Of a DNA stretch of 64,000 bases, positions 31,060 through 40,433 are shown in pieces. How positions within the stretch are numbered: the stretch's first letter is position 1; every line of letters starts with the position of its first letter. The position numbers and the translations under genes were made by a program. The stretch spans positions 1 through 64,000 of the forward strand of contig NZ_QBJD02000015.1 of the NCBI RefSeq assembly GCF_003057745.1, in the 5' to 3' direction. The notes below the pieces were generated by a model. It did not search any database and was not told where the DNA came from. It worked only from the letters and a program-made list of their open reading frames with translations. Source of the stretch: Enterobacter sp. RIT418 (GTDB taxonomy: Bacteria; Pseudomonadota; Gammaproteobacteria; Enterobacterales; Enterobacteriaceae).

Positions 31060-32292
31060 ATGACAAATCGTTCTTCTTCCGGTAACCGTCTGGGCCGTCA
31101 GGCGTTACTATTCCCCCTGTGTCTGGTGCTCTACGAATTTTCCACCTATATCGGCAACGATATGATCCAGCCCGGCATGCTGGCCGTGGTCGAGCAGTTC
31201 AACGCAGGGATTGAGTGGGTTCCCACCTCCATGACCGCCTATCTGGCAGGCGGCATGTTTTTGCAGTGGCTGCTGGGGCCGCTGTCGGATCGCATTGGCC
31301 GTCGTCCGGTGATGCTGACGGGCGTGGTGTGGTTTATCGTCACCTGTCTCGCCACGCTGCTGGCGCAGAATATTGAACAGTTCACCCTGCTGCGTTTTCT
31401 TCAGGGCGTCAGCCTGTGCTTTATCGGCGCGGTGGGTTATGCCGCCATTCAGGAGTCGTTTGAGGAGGCGGTGTGTATCAAAATCACCGCGCTGATGGCC
31501 AACGTGGCGCTGATTGCCCCGCTGCTGGGGCCGCTGGTGGGCGCAGCGTGGGTGCACGTCGCGCCGTGGGAGGGGATGTTTGTCCTCTTCGCCGCGCTTG
31601 CTGCCGTTTCCTTCTTTGGTCTGCACAGGGCGATGCCGGAAACCGCGACGCGGCTGGGCGAAAAGCTGTCGCTGAAAGAGCTGGGCCGGGACTATAAAGA
31701 AGTGCTGAAAAACGGCCGCTTTGTGGCGGGCGCGCTGGCGACGGGCTTTGTCAGCCTGCCGCTGCTGGCGTGGATTGCCCAGTCGCCGGTCATTATCATC
31801 AGCGGCGAAAAGCTGAGCAGCTACGAGTATGGCCTTTTACAGGTGCCGATTTTTGGCGCGCTGATCGTCGGTAACCTGGTGCTGGCGCGCCTGACCGCAC
31901 GCCGCTCCGTGCGGTCGCTGATTATCATGGGCGGCTGGCCGATTGCCGCTGGCCTGATTGTGGCCGCGGTGGCGACCGTGGCGTCCTCCCACGCCTACCT
32001 GTGGATGACGGCGGGGCTGAGCATTTATGCCTTCGGCATCGGCGTGGCGAATGCCGGGCTGGTGCGCCTGACGCTGTTCGCCAGCGAAATGAGTAAAGGC
32101 ACCGTGTCGGCAGCGATGGGGATGCTGCAGATGCTGATTTTCACCGTCGGCATTGAGGTGAGCAAACATGCTTACGCCTTCGGCGGTAACGGGCTGTTCA
32201 GCCTGTTCAACCTCGCCAACGGCGCGCTGTGGGTGGCGTTGATGGTGGTGTTCCTGAAGGACAAGCGCGTAGGGAATGCCCTGCAACCTTAA
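31060..32292 (+). CDS. mdfA: Multidrug efflux transporter MdfA (Cmr)
   Basis: The 410-residue major-facilitator antiporter has 12 membrane segments. The first helix keeps the acidic residues needed for drug/proton exchange in [15 protein letters not shown] (Glu26 and Asp34). Motif A is [13 protein letters not shown]. It exports chloramphenicol, cationic dyes and other drugs and helps alkali tolerance. It is divergent from the PAP2-ybjG operon. The ybjH gene next to it in E. coli is absent; a repeat follows and then ybjI. Confidence 0.96.
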   Translation: MTNRSSSGNRLGRQALLFPLCLVLYEFSTYIGNDMIQPGMLAVVEQFNAGIEWVPTSMTAYLAGGMFLQWLLGPLSDRIGRRPVMLTGVVWFIVTCLATLLAQNIEQFTLLRFLQGVSLCFIGAVGYAAIQESFEEAVCIKITALMANVALIAPLLGPLVGAAWVHVAPWEGMFVLFAALAAVSFFGLHRAMPETATRLGEKLSLKELGRDYKEVLKNGRFVAGALATGFVSLPLLAWIAQSPVIIISGEKLSSYEYGLLQVPIFGALIVGNLVLARLTARRSVRSLIIMGGWPIAAGLIVAAVATVASSHAYLWMTAGLSIYAFGIGVANAGLVRLTLFASEMSKGTVSAAMGMLQMLIFTVGIEVSKHAYAFGGNGLFSLFNLANGALWVALMVVFLKDKRVGNALQP

Positions 32293-32302
32293 CCTGTTTA
32301 TT

Positions 32303-32348
32303 CCCTCTCCCCTTTGGGGAGAGGGTCAGAGTGAGGGGAGAGGGCACC
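32303..32348. repeat. CCCTCTCCCC-type intergenic repeat, copy 6
   Basis: CCCTCTCCCCTTTGGGGAGAGGG is summarised as arms CCCTCTCCCC and GGGGAGAGGG. It is followed by TCAGAGTGAGGGGAGAGGG between the convergent mdfA and ybjI genes. Confidence 0.8.
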
Positions 32349-32361
32349 AAACCACACGGAA

Positions 32362-33174
32362 TCAATTAAACGGCGCTTCCCCGTTCAGCGCTTTCTCAAT
32401 CACGTCCAGGACGCCCTCATCGTTATTATGCGGTGCTTCGAAGCGGGCAACCGCCTTGATGTGCGGCCTGGCGTTCGCCATCGCGAAGCTAAATCCCGAC
32501 TGGCGCAGCATTTCCACATCGTTGCCGCTGTCGCCAAATGCCACCACCTCATGGTCTTCAATGCCCCAGCGCTTCTGTAATATCTTCAGGCCGTTGGCCT
32601 TATGCACGCCGGGTATAATCAGGTCAATACTGCCGTGACCGGTGGTGACGGGCACCATGATGTCGCCCAGCTTTTCATGCAGCATTGCCTGAATGCGCGG
32701 GATTTCATCGTCAGACACGTTAAGGCCAAACTTAAAGAAAATGTCGTTCAGATTGTCGAAATTATCGACCTTTTCCAGGCGATGATAATATTTCGCCGCC
32801 ATAGCGTGGAAGCCGTCATGATACTGTTTCAGCGTATAGGCGCTGCCTTTGCCGCAGGCGATAATTTCAATTTCGGCAACGTCGCCAAGCAGGGTGGTCA
32901 CGGTGTCAAAATCTTCTTTCGACAGCTCGCCGTTAAACACGTCTTCGCCAGCGCTGACCACCCAGCCGCCGTTTTCCGCCACGAAGGAAATCTCATGGGC
33001 GATTTCCGGGAAAAACGAAATCAGCTGGTAGTACTGGTTACCGCTGGCCACCACGAAGCGAATGCCTTGCGCCTTCATGCGCGCGTACTGCGCCAGAAAA
33101 CGCGCGCGGTTGTAGGTTTTCGCGTCGCTCAGGAAGGTGCCATCCATGTCGACTGCAATCAGTTTAACGCTCAT
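32362..33174 (-). CDS. ybjI: HAD-superfamily phosphatase YbjI
   Basis: The 270-residue Cof-type phosphatase is a paralogue of YbiV in this window. Motif I is DMDGTFLSD, motif [13 protein letters not shown], and motif [13 protein letters not shown]. In E. coli it dephosphorylates the flavin precursor 5-amino-6-(5-phosphoribitylamino)uracil. It overlaps the end of ybjJ by 11 bp, so the two are translated together. Confidence 0.94.
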   Translation of the reverse strand: MSVKLIAVDMDGTFLSDAKTYNRARFLAQYARMKAQGIRFVVASGNQYYQLISFFPEIAHEISFVAENGGWVVSAGEDVFNGELSKEDFDTVTTLLGDVAEIEIIACGKGSAYTLKQYHDGFHAMAAKYYHRLEKVDNFDNLNDIFFKFGLNVSDDEIPRIQAMLHEKLGDIMVPVTTGHGSIDLIIPGVHKANGLKILQKRWGIEDHEVVAFGDSGNDVEMLRQSGFSFAMANARPHIKAVARFEAPHNNDEGVLDVIEKALNGEAPFN

Positions 33175-34378
33175 ATCCCTTCTCCAGTGTCGTCTTTTCT
33201 GTTTCCGGCTTTGCTACCGCGCGGGCGACCAGCGCGGCGATCATTACCAATCCTAATACTACCAGCATGGCGCTGCGCAGCCCGTAGTGCTCGCCGAGGA
33301 AGCCAAGCAGCGGCGGGCCTACCAGGAAGGCAAGATAGCCGGTCGTGGCGACCACGCTGACGCGGGTTGGCGCGTCCGGCCCGGTATCGCTGGCGGCGGA
33401 AATCGTCAGCGGGAAGCCGAGCGAGGCGCCAAGCCCCCACAGGATCACCGAAACGCCGGCAATCCAGTCCACGTCCACAAAGATGATCATCGCGATGCCC
33501 AGCCCGCCCAGCAGGGCGCTGGCGCGTACCACCGCCACGCGGCTGTAGCGGTCAATAAACCAGCCGCCGGTAAAGCGCCCCACCGTCATGCCGAGCGTAA
33601 ATCCGGCGTAAATCAGCGAGCCGGATGTCGGGCTAAACCCGTGGCCATCCACCATCAGCAGCGGCAGCCAGTCGTTGGCCGAGCCTTCGGCGAAGGCCAT
33701 CGCCAGCACCACCACGCCAATCAGCATCAGCTGGAAATCGCGATAAAAGGGCAGCCCTTTTTCAGCCGATTTCTGTTCTTCAGCGGAGTTTTTTCCCGTG
33801 CCGTCGGGGATCGCCCGAATGCCGGTCACAATCGGAATAATGCAGACCAGGGCCGCCAGCAGAATGTGCAGATTGGCGGCGATGCCAAACGCCGTCAGCG
33901 CCATGCCGACGCCCGCGCCCGCCAGCGTGCCGAGGCTGTAAAAGCCGTGCATCATCGGCAGGACGGTTTTGTCCATTTCGCGCTCAACGGCAGCGCCTTC
34001 AACGTTAATCCCCACCTCTGCCGCGCCGAAGCTGCCGCCGAAGACCGTGAGCCCGAGGGCGAATATCAGAGGAGAAGCAAACCACAGCGCGACGCTGAGC
34101 ACCATCATGCCCAGCACCGCGCAGCACATGGTGGTGCGGATCACCGCTCGGGTGCCGAAGCGCTTCACCAGCCAGGCCGAACACAGAATGCCGCTCATCG
34201 AGCCTATCGACAGGCCAAACAGCACGATGCCCATCTCCGCAGTCGAGACGGAGAGAATGTCGCGAATGGCAGGCGTCCGCGTGGCCCAGGAGGCCATCAG
34301 CAGCCCTGGAATAAAGAAGAACATAAACAGCGCCCACATGCGCAGCTGCAGGGCCTTACGAGGAGAGGTCAAGGTCAT
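33164..34378 (-). CDS. ybjJ: MFS transporter YbjJ
   Basis: The 404-residue inner-membrane protein has 12 predicted segments and matches E. coli YbjJ ([39 protein letters not shown]). The substrate is unknown. The ATG at 34378 is chosen by comparison with E. coli; a TTG nine bases upstream is in frame and neither has a strong ribosome site. It overlaps ybjI downstream and is divergent from ybjK, whose product probably regulates it. Confidence 0.92.
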   Translation of the reverse strand: MTLTSPRKALQLRMWALFMFFFIPGLLMASWATRTPAIRDILSVSTAEMGIVLFGLSIGSMSGILCSAWLVKRFGTRAVIRTTMCCAVLGMMVLSVALWFASPLIFALGLTVFGGSFGAAEVGINVEGAAVEREMDKTVLPMMHGFYSLGTLAGAGVGMALTAFGIAANLHILLAALVCIIPIVTGIRAIPDGTGKNSAEEQKSAEKGLPFYRDFQLMLIGVVVLAMAFAEGSANDWLPLLMVDGHGFSPTSGSLIYAGFTLGMTVGRFTGGWFIDRYSRVAVVRASALLGGLGIAMIIFVDVDWIAGVSVILWGLGASLGFPLTISAASDTGPDAPTRVSVVATTGYLAFLVGPPLLGFLGEHYGLRSAMLVVLGLVMIAALVARAVAKPETEKTTLEKGYER

Positions 34379-34427
34379 TGGGGTCAATACCGGAAGTACA
34401 ACAGTAGCGACAACACTAGCAAGTATG

Positions 34428-34441
34428 TGTACATTTGTACA
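34428..34441. promoter_or_regulatory. Candidate RcdA (YbjK) operator
   Basis: TGTACA-TT-TGTACA lies in the 82-bp divergent gap between ybjJ and ybjK, 20 bp upstream of ybjK. TetR-family proteins usually bind such palindromes next to their own genes. The assignment is by position. Confidence 0.5.
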
Positions 34442-34460
34442 TAAACTACGTGAGGATTTT

Positions 34461-35012
34461 ATGAGCAGACCCCCGAACGACCCTCAACGCCGCGAGAAGA
34501 TCCTTCAGGCGACGCTGGACACCATTGCCGGGCATGGCGTCCACGCGGTCACGCATCGCAAAATTGCCAGCCGTGCGGGCGTGCCGCTGGGCTCGATGAC
34601 CTACTATTTTGACGGCATGGAGCAGCTTATCGAGGAGGCGTTCGTCTGGTTCACCCTGCAAATGTCGAAGCAGTATCGTGATTTTTTTGCAGGCGTCACC
34701 GGGCCAGAGATGGCCTGCGAATCCATCACCACCCTGATCCACAGCTCAGAGGTGACTACGCCGCAGAATATGGCGCTGATGTACCAGCTTTATGCCTTAA
34801 TGCACCGCAGCGCGGCGCTTAAAACGGTGATGCAAGACTGGATGAAAATGAGCCAGGAAACGCTCGGGCAGTGGTTCGACCCGGTGACCACCCGCGCGCT
34901 GGACGCGTTCATTGAGGGAATGACGCTACATTTCGTGACGGACAGGCAGCCGCTGTCTCGGGAGGAGATCCGCGCGATGGTAGGACGGATTGCGGGGGAA
35001 AGCGGCCGCTAG
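34461..35012 (+). CDS. rcdA: TetR-family regulator RcdA (YbjK)
   Basis: The 183-residue protein has an N-terminal TetR helix-turn-helix ([20 protein letters not shown], then [20 protein letters not shown]) and a helical ligand domain. E. coli RcdA activates csgD and other stress and biofilm genes. The ATG at 34461 follows TGAGGATTTT. In E. coli the next gene is the sRNA rybB; here an ars operon and an island lie between. Confidence 0.92.
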   Translation: MSRPPNDPQRREKILQATLDTIAGHGVHAVTHRKIASRAGVPLGSMTYYFDGMEQLIEEAFVWFTLQMSKQYRDFFAGVTGPEMACESITTLIHSSEVTTPQNMALMYQLYALMHRSAALKTVMQDWMKMSQETLGQWFDPVTTRALDAFIEGMTLHFVTDRQPLSREEIRAMVGRIAGESGR

Positions 35013-35029
35013 CGTGCCGCTTGTCCGCA

Positions 35030-35461
35030 TCACGGCCTGAGGATTTTTTTCCCGGCGGCGTCGATCACCGCTTCACCGTCTTCCTTGCTGAATGCCCCTT
35101 TTTGCGCATCCGGCAGGATCTCCAGCACCATCTCCGAAGGCCGGCAAAGGCGGGTGCCGAGCGGCGTAACCACAATCGGTCGGTTAATCAAAATCGGATG
35201 TTGCAGCATGAAGTCAACGATCGCATCGTCTGGGATGCTTTCATCGGCCAGCCCGAGCTGCGTGTACGGCTCGACGTTTTTGCGCAGCAGATCGCGCACG
35301 GAAATACCGATATCGGCAATCAGCTTTACCAGCTCGACCCGCGACGGCGGGTTCTCGAGGTAAAGGACAACGTCCGGCTCAACGCCGCTGTTGCGGATCA
35401 TCTCCAGCGTGTTGCGGGACGTGCCGCACGCCGGGTTGTGATAGATAGTGATGTGGCTCAT
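35030..35461 (-). CDS. arsC: Arsenate reductase ArsC (glutaredoxin type)
   Basis: The 143-residue cytosolic enzyme reduces arsenate to arsenite using glutathione and glutaredoxin. The catalytic Cys is in YHNPACGTSRNTL (near residue 12), with the arginines that hold arsenate in the region IVVTPLGTRLCRP. It is the last gene of arsR-arsB-arsC, 12 bp after arsB. The grxA gene elsewhere in this window could supply an electron donor. Confidence 0.96.
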   Translation of the reverse strand: MSHITIYHNPACGTSRNTLEMIRNSGVEPDVVLYLENPPSRVELVKLIADIGISVRDLLRKNVEPYTQLGLADESIPDDAIVDFMLQHPILINRPIVVTPLGTRLCRPSEMVLEILPDAQKGAFSKEDGEAVIDAAGKKILRP

Positions 35462-35473
35462 AGGAGGTGCTCG

Positions 35474-36763
35474 CTATAGGGTAAAAGAGAGACGTAACGC
35501 CAGCGCGGCGAGCGTCACAAACAGAACGGGCAGGGTCATGATAATCCCCGTTCGGAAATAGTATCCCCACGTAATGGTGATATTTTTCTGCGCCAGCACG
35601 TGCAGCCAGAGCAGGGTAGCAAGGCTGCCGATTGGCGTGATTTTCGGCCCCAAATCGCAGCCAATCACGTTGGCATAAATCATCGCCTCTTTAATCACGC
35701 CCGTCGCCGTGCTGCCGTCGATGGACAGCGCGCCAATTAGCACCGTAGGCATGTTGTTCATGATTGATGACAGAAACGCGGTGATGAACCCCGTCCCCAG
35801 CGTGGTTGCCCACAGCCCGTGCGCCGCCAGCAGGTTCAGCACGCCTGAAAGCGCGTCCGTTAACCCGGCATTTCGCAAGCCATACACCACCAGATACATC
35901 CCCAGCGAGAAGATCACGATCTGCCAGGGCGCGCCGCGCAGCACCTTTCCGGTATTAATGGCGTGGCCGCGCTTTGCGACGGCATACAACACCAGCGCGC
36001 CGACGGTAGCGATGGCGCTGACCGGCACGCCGAGAGGTTCAAGAACGAAGAAGCCGACCAGCAAAAGAACCAGAACAACCCAGCCCGTTCTGAAGGTGGG
36101 GTGATCGTTAATCGCCAGGGCGGGCCGTTTGAGCTTGCCCAGGTCGTAGACCGGCGGAATGTCTTTACGGAAGAACAGGTGCAGCATCACCAGCGTGGCG
36201 GCGATGGCCGCGATATCTACCGGGATCATCACCGACGCGTACTCCGTGAACCCGAGCGTAAAGAAGTCTGCGGAGACGATATTCACCAGGTTAGAGACAA
36301 TCAAAGGCAGGCTGGCGGTGTCCGCGATAAATCCGGCCGCCATCACGAAGGCCAGCGTGGACCGCGTGCTGAATCCAAGCGCCAGCAGCATCGCGATGAC
36401 GATAGGCGTCAGGATCAGCGCCGCGCCATCGTTGGCAAAGAGCGCGGCCACGGCGGCGCCCAGCAGTACGATATAGCTGAACAGCAGTCGACCCCGCCCT
36501 TTACCCCAGCGCGAAACGTGCAGGGCTGCCCATTCGAAAAAGCCGGACTCGTCCAGCAGCAGGCTGATGATGATGACCGCAATAAAGGTTGCCGTGGCGT
36601 TCCAGACGATATCCCAGACTACCGGAATGTCGTCAAGCCCGATGACTCCGCAGGCCAGCGCCAGCGCGGCCCCGAGGGTGGCACTCCAGCCGATGCTGAG
36701 CCCCCTGGGCTGCCAGATAACCAGAATCAGCGTGAAGAGAAAAATCGCACCTGCCAGAAACAT
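35474..36763 (-). CDS. arsB: Arsenite/antimonite efflux pump ArsB
   Basis: The 429-residue inner-membrane carrier with about 12 segments belongs to the ArsB family ([21 protein letters not shown] stretch, then [12 protein letters not shown]). It expels arsenite using the membrane potential; no arsA is present. The ATG at 36763 ([19 protein letters not shown]) has GGAG 6 bp upstream and is preferred to longer frames running upstream. Confidence 0.96.
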   Translation of the reverse strand: MFLAGAIFLFTLILVIWQPRGLSIGWSATLGAALALACGVIGLDDIPVVWDIVWNATATFIAVIIISLLLDESGFFEWAALHVSRWGKGRGRLLFSYIVLLGAAVAALFANDGAALILTPIVIAMLLALGFSTRSTLAFVMAAGFIADTASLPLIVSNLVNIVSADFFTLGFTEYASVMIPVDIAAIAATLVMLHLFFRKDIPPVYDLGKLKRPALAINDHPTFRTGWVVLVLLLVGFFVLEPLGVPVSAIATVGALVLYAVAKRGHAINTGKVLRGAPWQIVIFSLGMYLVVYGLRNAGLTDALSGVLNLLAAHGLWATTLGTGFITAFLSSIMNNMPTVLIGALSIDGSTATGVIKEAMIYANVIGCDLGPKITPIGSLATLLWLHVLAQKNITITWGYYFRTGIIMTLPVLFVTLAALALRLSFTL

Positions 36764-36804
36764 GATTGGCTCCGTTATATCTGTTTCGATGAATGTGTTG
36801 TGGT

Positions 36805-37125
36805 TTAGCATGCACCGCGCTGGAGGGTTTTGAGCTTTGATCGAATCTCGTCCCGCAGGCAGTTCCAGGCGCTGTCGATATTCGCCGCCGCCCACGCGGG
36901 CATGGTGGGGGACAGGCGGTAATAGATCCATTTCCCTTCTCGGCGATCGCTGACAAGGCCTGATTCACGCAGTATGGCCATATGCCTTGAAACTTTGGGC
37001 TGCGCTTCCTCTGTGGCAGCGCAAATATCGCAAACGCAGAGCTCTCCGGCCTCGCGAAGCAGCATGACGATGGCTAAACGGGTTTCATCTGAAAGCGTTT
37101 TGAAAAGCTGAAGCGGATGGTGCAT
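36805..37125 (-). CDS. arsR: Arsenic-responsive repressor ArsR
   Basis: The 106-residue winged-helix repressor senses arsenite through the cysteines in [21 protein letters not shown]. The recognition helix follows directly. A basic stretch ([12 protein letters not shown]) forms the wing. It is the first gene of the ars operon. A perfect inverted repeat 26 bp upstream is its probable operator. Confidence 0.96.
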   Translation of the reverse strand: MHHPLQLFKTLSDETRLAIVMLLREAGELCVCDICAATEEAQPKVSRHMAILRESGLVSDRREGKWIYYRLSPTMPAWAAANIDSAWNCLRDEIRSKLKTLQRGAC

Positions 37126-37150
37126 CGGATGCCTCGCGGTTAGAGGGATG

Positions 37151-37174
37151 ACACATATGGTAAATCATATGTGT
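37151..37174. promoter_or_regulatory. ArsR operator
   Basis: ACACATATG-N6-CATATGTGT is a perfect inverted repeat with 9-bp arms, just upstream of arsR. Position and symmetry fit autorepression by ArsR, and CATATG cores are found in enterobacterial ars operators. Confidence 0.75.
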
Positions 37175-37300
37175 TTGGTTGCATAGAGGGAAAGCTGAGG
37201 GGAATTTCAGGCAACAAAAAAAATATTTATGTAAACGAGTTAGTTAAAACAACGACTTGAAAGATAATCAATAAGTTAGATTAGTGGTAAGGAGTGGCGA

Positions 37301-37351
37301 TTACGGGGCAATGCCAACCGCTGCTGCCACTTTGTCGCCACTTGGATCATC
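37301..37351 (-). pseudogene. Possible integrase C-terminal tail
   Basis: On the minus strand the frame reads HDDPSGDKVAAAVGIAP and stops. The GDKVA tail resembles the end of many phage tyrosine integrases, and it points at the left att repeat 80 bp away. A related stretch (DHKVAAAL) occurs near the right att at 40276-40296. This is only a short match. Confidence 0.3.
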
Positions 37352-37356
37352 ATGAC

Positions 37357-37626
37357 TTACTTTAAACGCCAGGGGCCTTTCTCCTCGACTTGCTCCACCA
37401 TTCCCTCTGACTCAAGTTCGCGGAGAAGGGCTACTGCCCAGTATTGTTGCTGTGTACTTGGGGCTTTAGGGTAATCTCCCCAGTCCAGACCGCAGAGACG
37501 AAATACTTCTGCTTGCTTAACGCCTTTACCATTTATGCGTCCATCAGGATGCTTTGCCAAAGCAGAAAGAGCTAATTCTTTAGCTTTAGTTCGAAGTTCT
37601 AAGCCCTGTTTCTGTAAATCATTCAT
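37357..37626 (-). CDS. Small winged-helix-like hypothetical protein
   Basis: The 89-residue protein is not one I recognise. The second half (YWAVALLRELESEGMVEQVEEKGPWRLK is described by its parts: helix ALLRELESEG, turn MVEQ, strand GPWRL) looks like a winged-helix fold, as in small phage or island regulators. The ATG at 37626 is chosen because AGGGAG stands 7 bp upstream; a TTG two codons earlier would overlap that site. It lies inside the rybB island, near the left att repeat, and may be a regulator of the island. Confidence 0.6.
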   Translation of the reverse strand: MNDLQKQGLELRTKAKELALSALAKHPDGRINGKGVKQAEVFRLCGLDWGDYPKAPSTQQQYWAVALLRELESEGMVEQVEEKGPWRLK

Positions 37627-37675
37627 AATCAATCTCCCTGATAATCAAGACCATCCTAATGATACTCCGCGAATG

Positions 37676-37831
37676 TCAGGCGCGCACGTGAACTGCATCT
37701 AAGGGTGTTTGACCCATGGTTTCCAGGGGATTAAAGCATAGGGCCGTTTCCAGTTGATCGGGCGCGAGGTGGGCATAGCGCAGAACGTGGGCGAGTTGAC
37801 CGCGTGGGAGCACGATAGAGGTCTTATCCAT
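37676..37831 (-). pseudogene. Tyrosine recombinase (phage integrase) C-terminal remnant
   Basis: The minus-strand frame from 37831 to the TGA at 37676 encodes 51 residues containing VLRYAHLAPDQLE. This matches the segment around the catalytic tyrosine of phage integrases (RYAHLAP). Normal catalytic R, H and R boxes upstream are not found; the preceding frame is degraded. It supports a tyrosine-recombinase origin for the island at rybB. Confidence 0.65.
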
Positions 37832-37964
37832 TACGGATAAAAACTGGAAATAGCAGGCGGTAAAAATCCTAAAGCCATCTAGAGCTATGAACTGTTAATG
37901 CTCACTACGCCGGAGGGACAGCATTCGCAGGTCCATTTTCATAAGTCGAGTTTCGTACTTCCAT

Positions 37965-37990
37965 AAAAAAGCCCTCATGTCTGAGGGCTA
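37965..37990 (-). terminator. Terminator of the DUF4041/T5orf172 gene
   Basis: On the minus strand AGCCCTC-agacat-GAGGGCT is followed by six T. It lies about 55 bp past the stop codon of the gene at 38047. Confidence 0.85.
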
Positions 37991-38046
37991 AATTTGACTG
38001 TGTGTATAAACAGTGGTCGGCGTATAATTATGTGAAATCACCTATG

Positions 38047-39723
38047 TCAGGCAACAACGAGTTCTTCGTTAGCAACCTGCGCGGCCGATCGTTCATTCTC
38101 AATTGCTAGAGACTCTCTATATTCTTTGGCATTTGCAAACATCGTCCAGTGTGCATCGATATTCAAATTGGTTACAGTTGATTTAATTTCTTTAATGCCA
38201 ACATTAAAGAACTCCTTCCGTGAATTAACCTTGTTAACCTGTTTTTCATTAAATACTTTATGCAGATGATTCTCTAATGCAGGCGCATCATCACTGTAAA
38301 TCATTGCATGTACATCAAAGGCGAATGGAACACTGGCATCACTAAGTTCACGAACACGGTCTAGAGGTTCAAGGCGACGCGTCATACCAATTTTGTAAAC
38401 ATCTTCACCGAACGAGCCTATATTACTTATAACATATACATGTCCTGAGCGAGTTTGCTGAGCCATCGAAATAGCACGCTGATTTTTGGCTTCAGCCTCT
38501 TCGTATTTAATTTGTAATTCAGCCAATTTCTGCTCAAGAGCGAGTCTTTGCTCTTCACCTGCAAGCATCAACTCTTTAGTAGCCTTGTCTATAGCCTGCT
38601 GAATTGTTTTCTCTTCTTTCTCGGCTTCTTTTATCGCTCTTTCGTACTCTCGACGTGCTTTTTCTTCTTCGCGCAACTGCTCTTTAATACGCCTTTGTTC
38701 TTCTTTTTCTTCGAGCATAATTTCATTAACGGCAACGCCCCATTTTAGTTCGTTGAGTCGGGCTTGTAAGTATATATCAGTGATCTTGGCCGACCTAAAA
38801 GCTGAACCGTTGTAATTCACAAGCTGAAATGCGTCTTTAATTTCTTGGGAAAGTTTACCGTAATTGTTATGTTTGATCTTAGAAAGCGTACTATCAACTT
38901 TTCCGTTGAACGCATCTAACACAAATTTTATTGCAGTGTTACGTCTGCTAGGTTCGACGTAATCACAACTTGCAGCTTTGCTCGTTTTGATTAGAGACTT
39001 TGTTAGCTCTCTGGCTTTTTGTAGCTCTCTGCCTGCATCAGTAAATTCATAATTCTCAGCAAGTTCATCCAGAACGCTTCGGTTTGGAATAATCCATTCA
39101 TCACCGTACCCTTCTATCTTATTTTTCATTGACTTGGCTACAGCTTGGTAGGTTTCTGCAAATTCTTTTGCTTCATATGCTGAGCCGGCGATTTCTTTTG
39201 CTCTGCTCTCTGCATCTGCAACTATTTTCATTGCATTATCATTAGCATTAGAGATTAGCTCATCGGCCCTGCTATAGGCGTTATCCAAGCGCTCCTTGGC
39301 TTTTAAACGAGCATCGCGAGCGTCTTTAGTTATTACAACTGCTTCATTATTAGCATTACTTAACGTTAGTTGGGCTTTGTTTTTTGCTTCTAAAACGATG
39401 TTTGAAGCTTTAAGGTGTGCTTCATTTACTGTTTTTTGGGCAATAGAGTCAGCTGTTTTTATCGTCTTTTTTGCATCCAGGACCGCGCTATGCAGCTCTT
39501 CATACTGCCATAATGGAGCCGCTCTTCCTTCCAGCTCTGAATACTGTCTTATAACGTTGGCTAAATTTTCTTTACTTTGATTCAATTCACTCGAAAGAGC
39601 CGCCTTTCGATCATTAAGCGCTTCGATCTCGACCTTATGTTGTTTACTCTTGTTGAACAAAATCGCTGTGAGGATGGGGGCGAGTAAGGCGAACAACAAA
39701 ACTAAAATTAGAAAAAAATCCAT
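38047..39723 (-). CDS. Membrane-anchored coiled-coil DUF4041 / T5orf172 (GIY-YIG-like) protein
   Basis: The 558-residue protein begins with a single membrane helix (MDFFLILVLLFALLAPILTA). A long coiled coil follows (about 25-200), then a DUF4041 region (about 205-330, RELQKARELTKSLIKT and AFRSAKITDIYLQ), a second coiled coil (about 335-430) and a C-terminal T5orf172 domain (about 433-525). The last is related to GIY-YIG nucleases and keeps GHVYVISN, VYKIGMTRR, the Arg in DRVREL and the Glu in ALENHLHKVF. Such proteins are common on prophages and islands; a link to phage defence is plausible and unproven. It is a single gene with its own terminator, inside the island at rybB, and AT-richer than the chromosome. 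Confidence 0.85.
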   Translation of the reverse strand: MDFFLILVLLFALLAPILTAILFNKSKQHKVEIEALNDRKAALSSELNQSKENLANVIRQYSELEGRAAPLWQYEELHSAVLDAKKTIKTADSIAQKTVNEAHLKASNIVLEAKNKAQLTLSNANNEAVVITKDARDARLKAKERLDNAYSRADELISNANDNAMKIVADAESRAKEIAGSAYEAKEFAETYQAVAKSMKNKIEGYGDEWIIPNRSVLDELAENYEFTDAGRELQKARELTKSLIKTSKAASCDYVEPSRRNTAIKFVLDAFNGKVDSTLSKIKHNNYGKLSQEIKDAFQLVNYNGSAFRSAKITDIYLQARLNELKWGVAVNEIMLEEKEEQRRIKEQLREEEKARREYERAIKEAEKEEKTIQQAIDKATKELMLAGEEQRLALEQKLAELQIKYEEAEAKNQRAISMAQQTRSGHVYVISNIGSFGEDVYKIGMTRRLEPLDRVRELSDASVPFAFDVHAMIYSDDAPALENHLHKVFNEKQVNKVNSRKEFFNVGIKEIKSTVTNLNIDAHWTMFANAKEYRESLAIENERSAAQVANEELVVA

Positions 39724-40344
39724 TTCTAAACCCTATTACTGAATCAGTGTGAAAATGTTGTGCTTCTTATGTGAGGTGTATCTTGTGGATCTAATAAAGC
39801 ACACTCAAATTGTCTTCTGCAGCAGAAATTTTAATCATTCCTATCGGCAGCCTTGTAATCATTCTAACGGAGTGGTTTCCATCACTATTGATCAAGTAGT
39901 GCCTATCTAGCACTTTTATGAATTTTTGATCGAAAATGTACGGGGCAGGCCATCATAAACATTATCTGAAGATAAAAGATTGGTAGGAAGATATGATGAG
40001 TTAACACGCAAGAAGCATCTTCAACTATTTTGGATATCAGTGAGAACAAATGAGCCAGTTTTTCAATTGTTGCTCTTTTTGTACATTGTTTTATACCGTA
40101 CCTTGTGGTTAACCAAATGAGAGATTAGCCGGTTTAAGCGCGCAATGACATGTGTTGATCACCAAGTTATGTGCCGAGTTTTTTGCGCTGGGATGATGCA
40201 GGCGCTGTTGCTTTGGTTGAATTGTTGCACGCGATTGAAACGGCTTAAGGCGAAGATTTTGCAGCCAGGATAAAGCGCTGCCGCCACTTTGTGGTCATGT
40301 ATGGAAAAGTGGGTCTGTAAGGGATTGATTTACCGGGTAGAAAA
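39724..40344. other. Gene-poor stretch of the rybB island
   Basis: About 620 bp of AT-rich DNA lies between the DUF4041 gene and the right att repeat. It must hold the promoter of that gene. No convincing coding frame was found. Near 40150-40296 the minus strand reads DHKVAAALYPG and on to a stop, which may be another decayed integrase fragment. The 17-bp sequence at 40276-40292 differs by one base from that at 37319-37335. Confidence 0.5.
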
Positions 40345-40354
40345 TTCAGGCAAC

Positions 40355-40433
40355 AAAAAACCCATCAACCTTGAACCAAAACGGCGGGGTTGATGGGCTC
40401 CACAAATTGGGGACATCAAAGAAAAGCAGTGGC
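40355..40433 (-). ncRNA. rybB: Small regulatory RNA RybB
   Basis: The 79-nt minus-strand sequence starts GCCACTGCTTTTCTTTGATG, the conserved 5' seed that pairs with outer-membrane protein mRNAs. It ends in the terminator stem CCCATCAACC/GGTTGATGGG followed by T6. It is nearly identical to E. coli RybB and sits next to ybjL as there. RybB works with Hfq and represses omp mRNAs under envelope stress. The last bases double as an att site for the island to its left. Confidence 0.95.

Larger units (their letters stand above)
37206..40360. mobile_element. Small integrated island at the 3' end of rybB, bounded by a 16-bp direct repeat
   Basis: TTCAGGCAACAAAAAA occurs at 37206-37221 and again at 40345-40360. 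The right copy overlaps the U-run of the rybB terminator, so insertion here duplicates the sRNA 3' end and leaves rybB intact, as tyrosine recombinases do at tRNA and sRNA genes. Inside are an integrase remnant, a small winged-helix-like gene and a DUF4041/T5orf172 gene, all AT-richer than the flanks. K-12 has only rybB between ybjK and ybjL. A partial third copy (TCAGGCAACAA, 38047-38057) may mark a tandem insertion. No intact integrase remains, so the island looks immobile by itself. Confidence 0.75.

Noticed and set aside
38548..38748. A 66-codon hydrophobic frame antisense to the DUF4041 gene
   Set aside because: The Phe and Leu richness is what the complement of a Lys/Glu-rich coiled coil produces.
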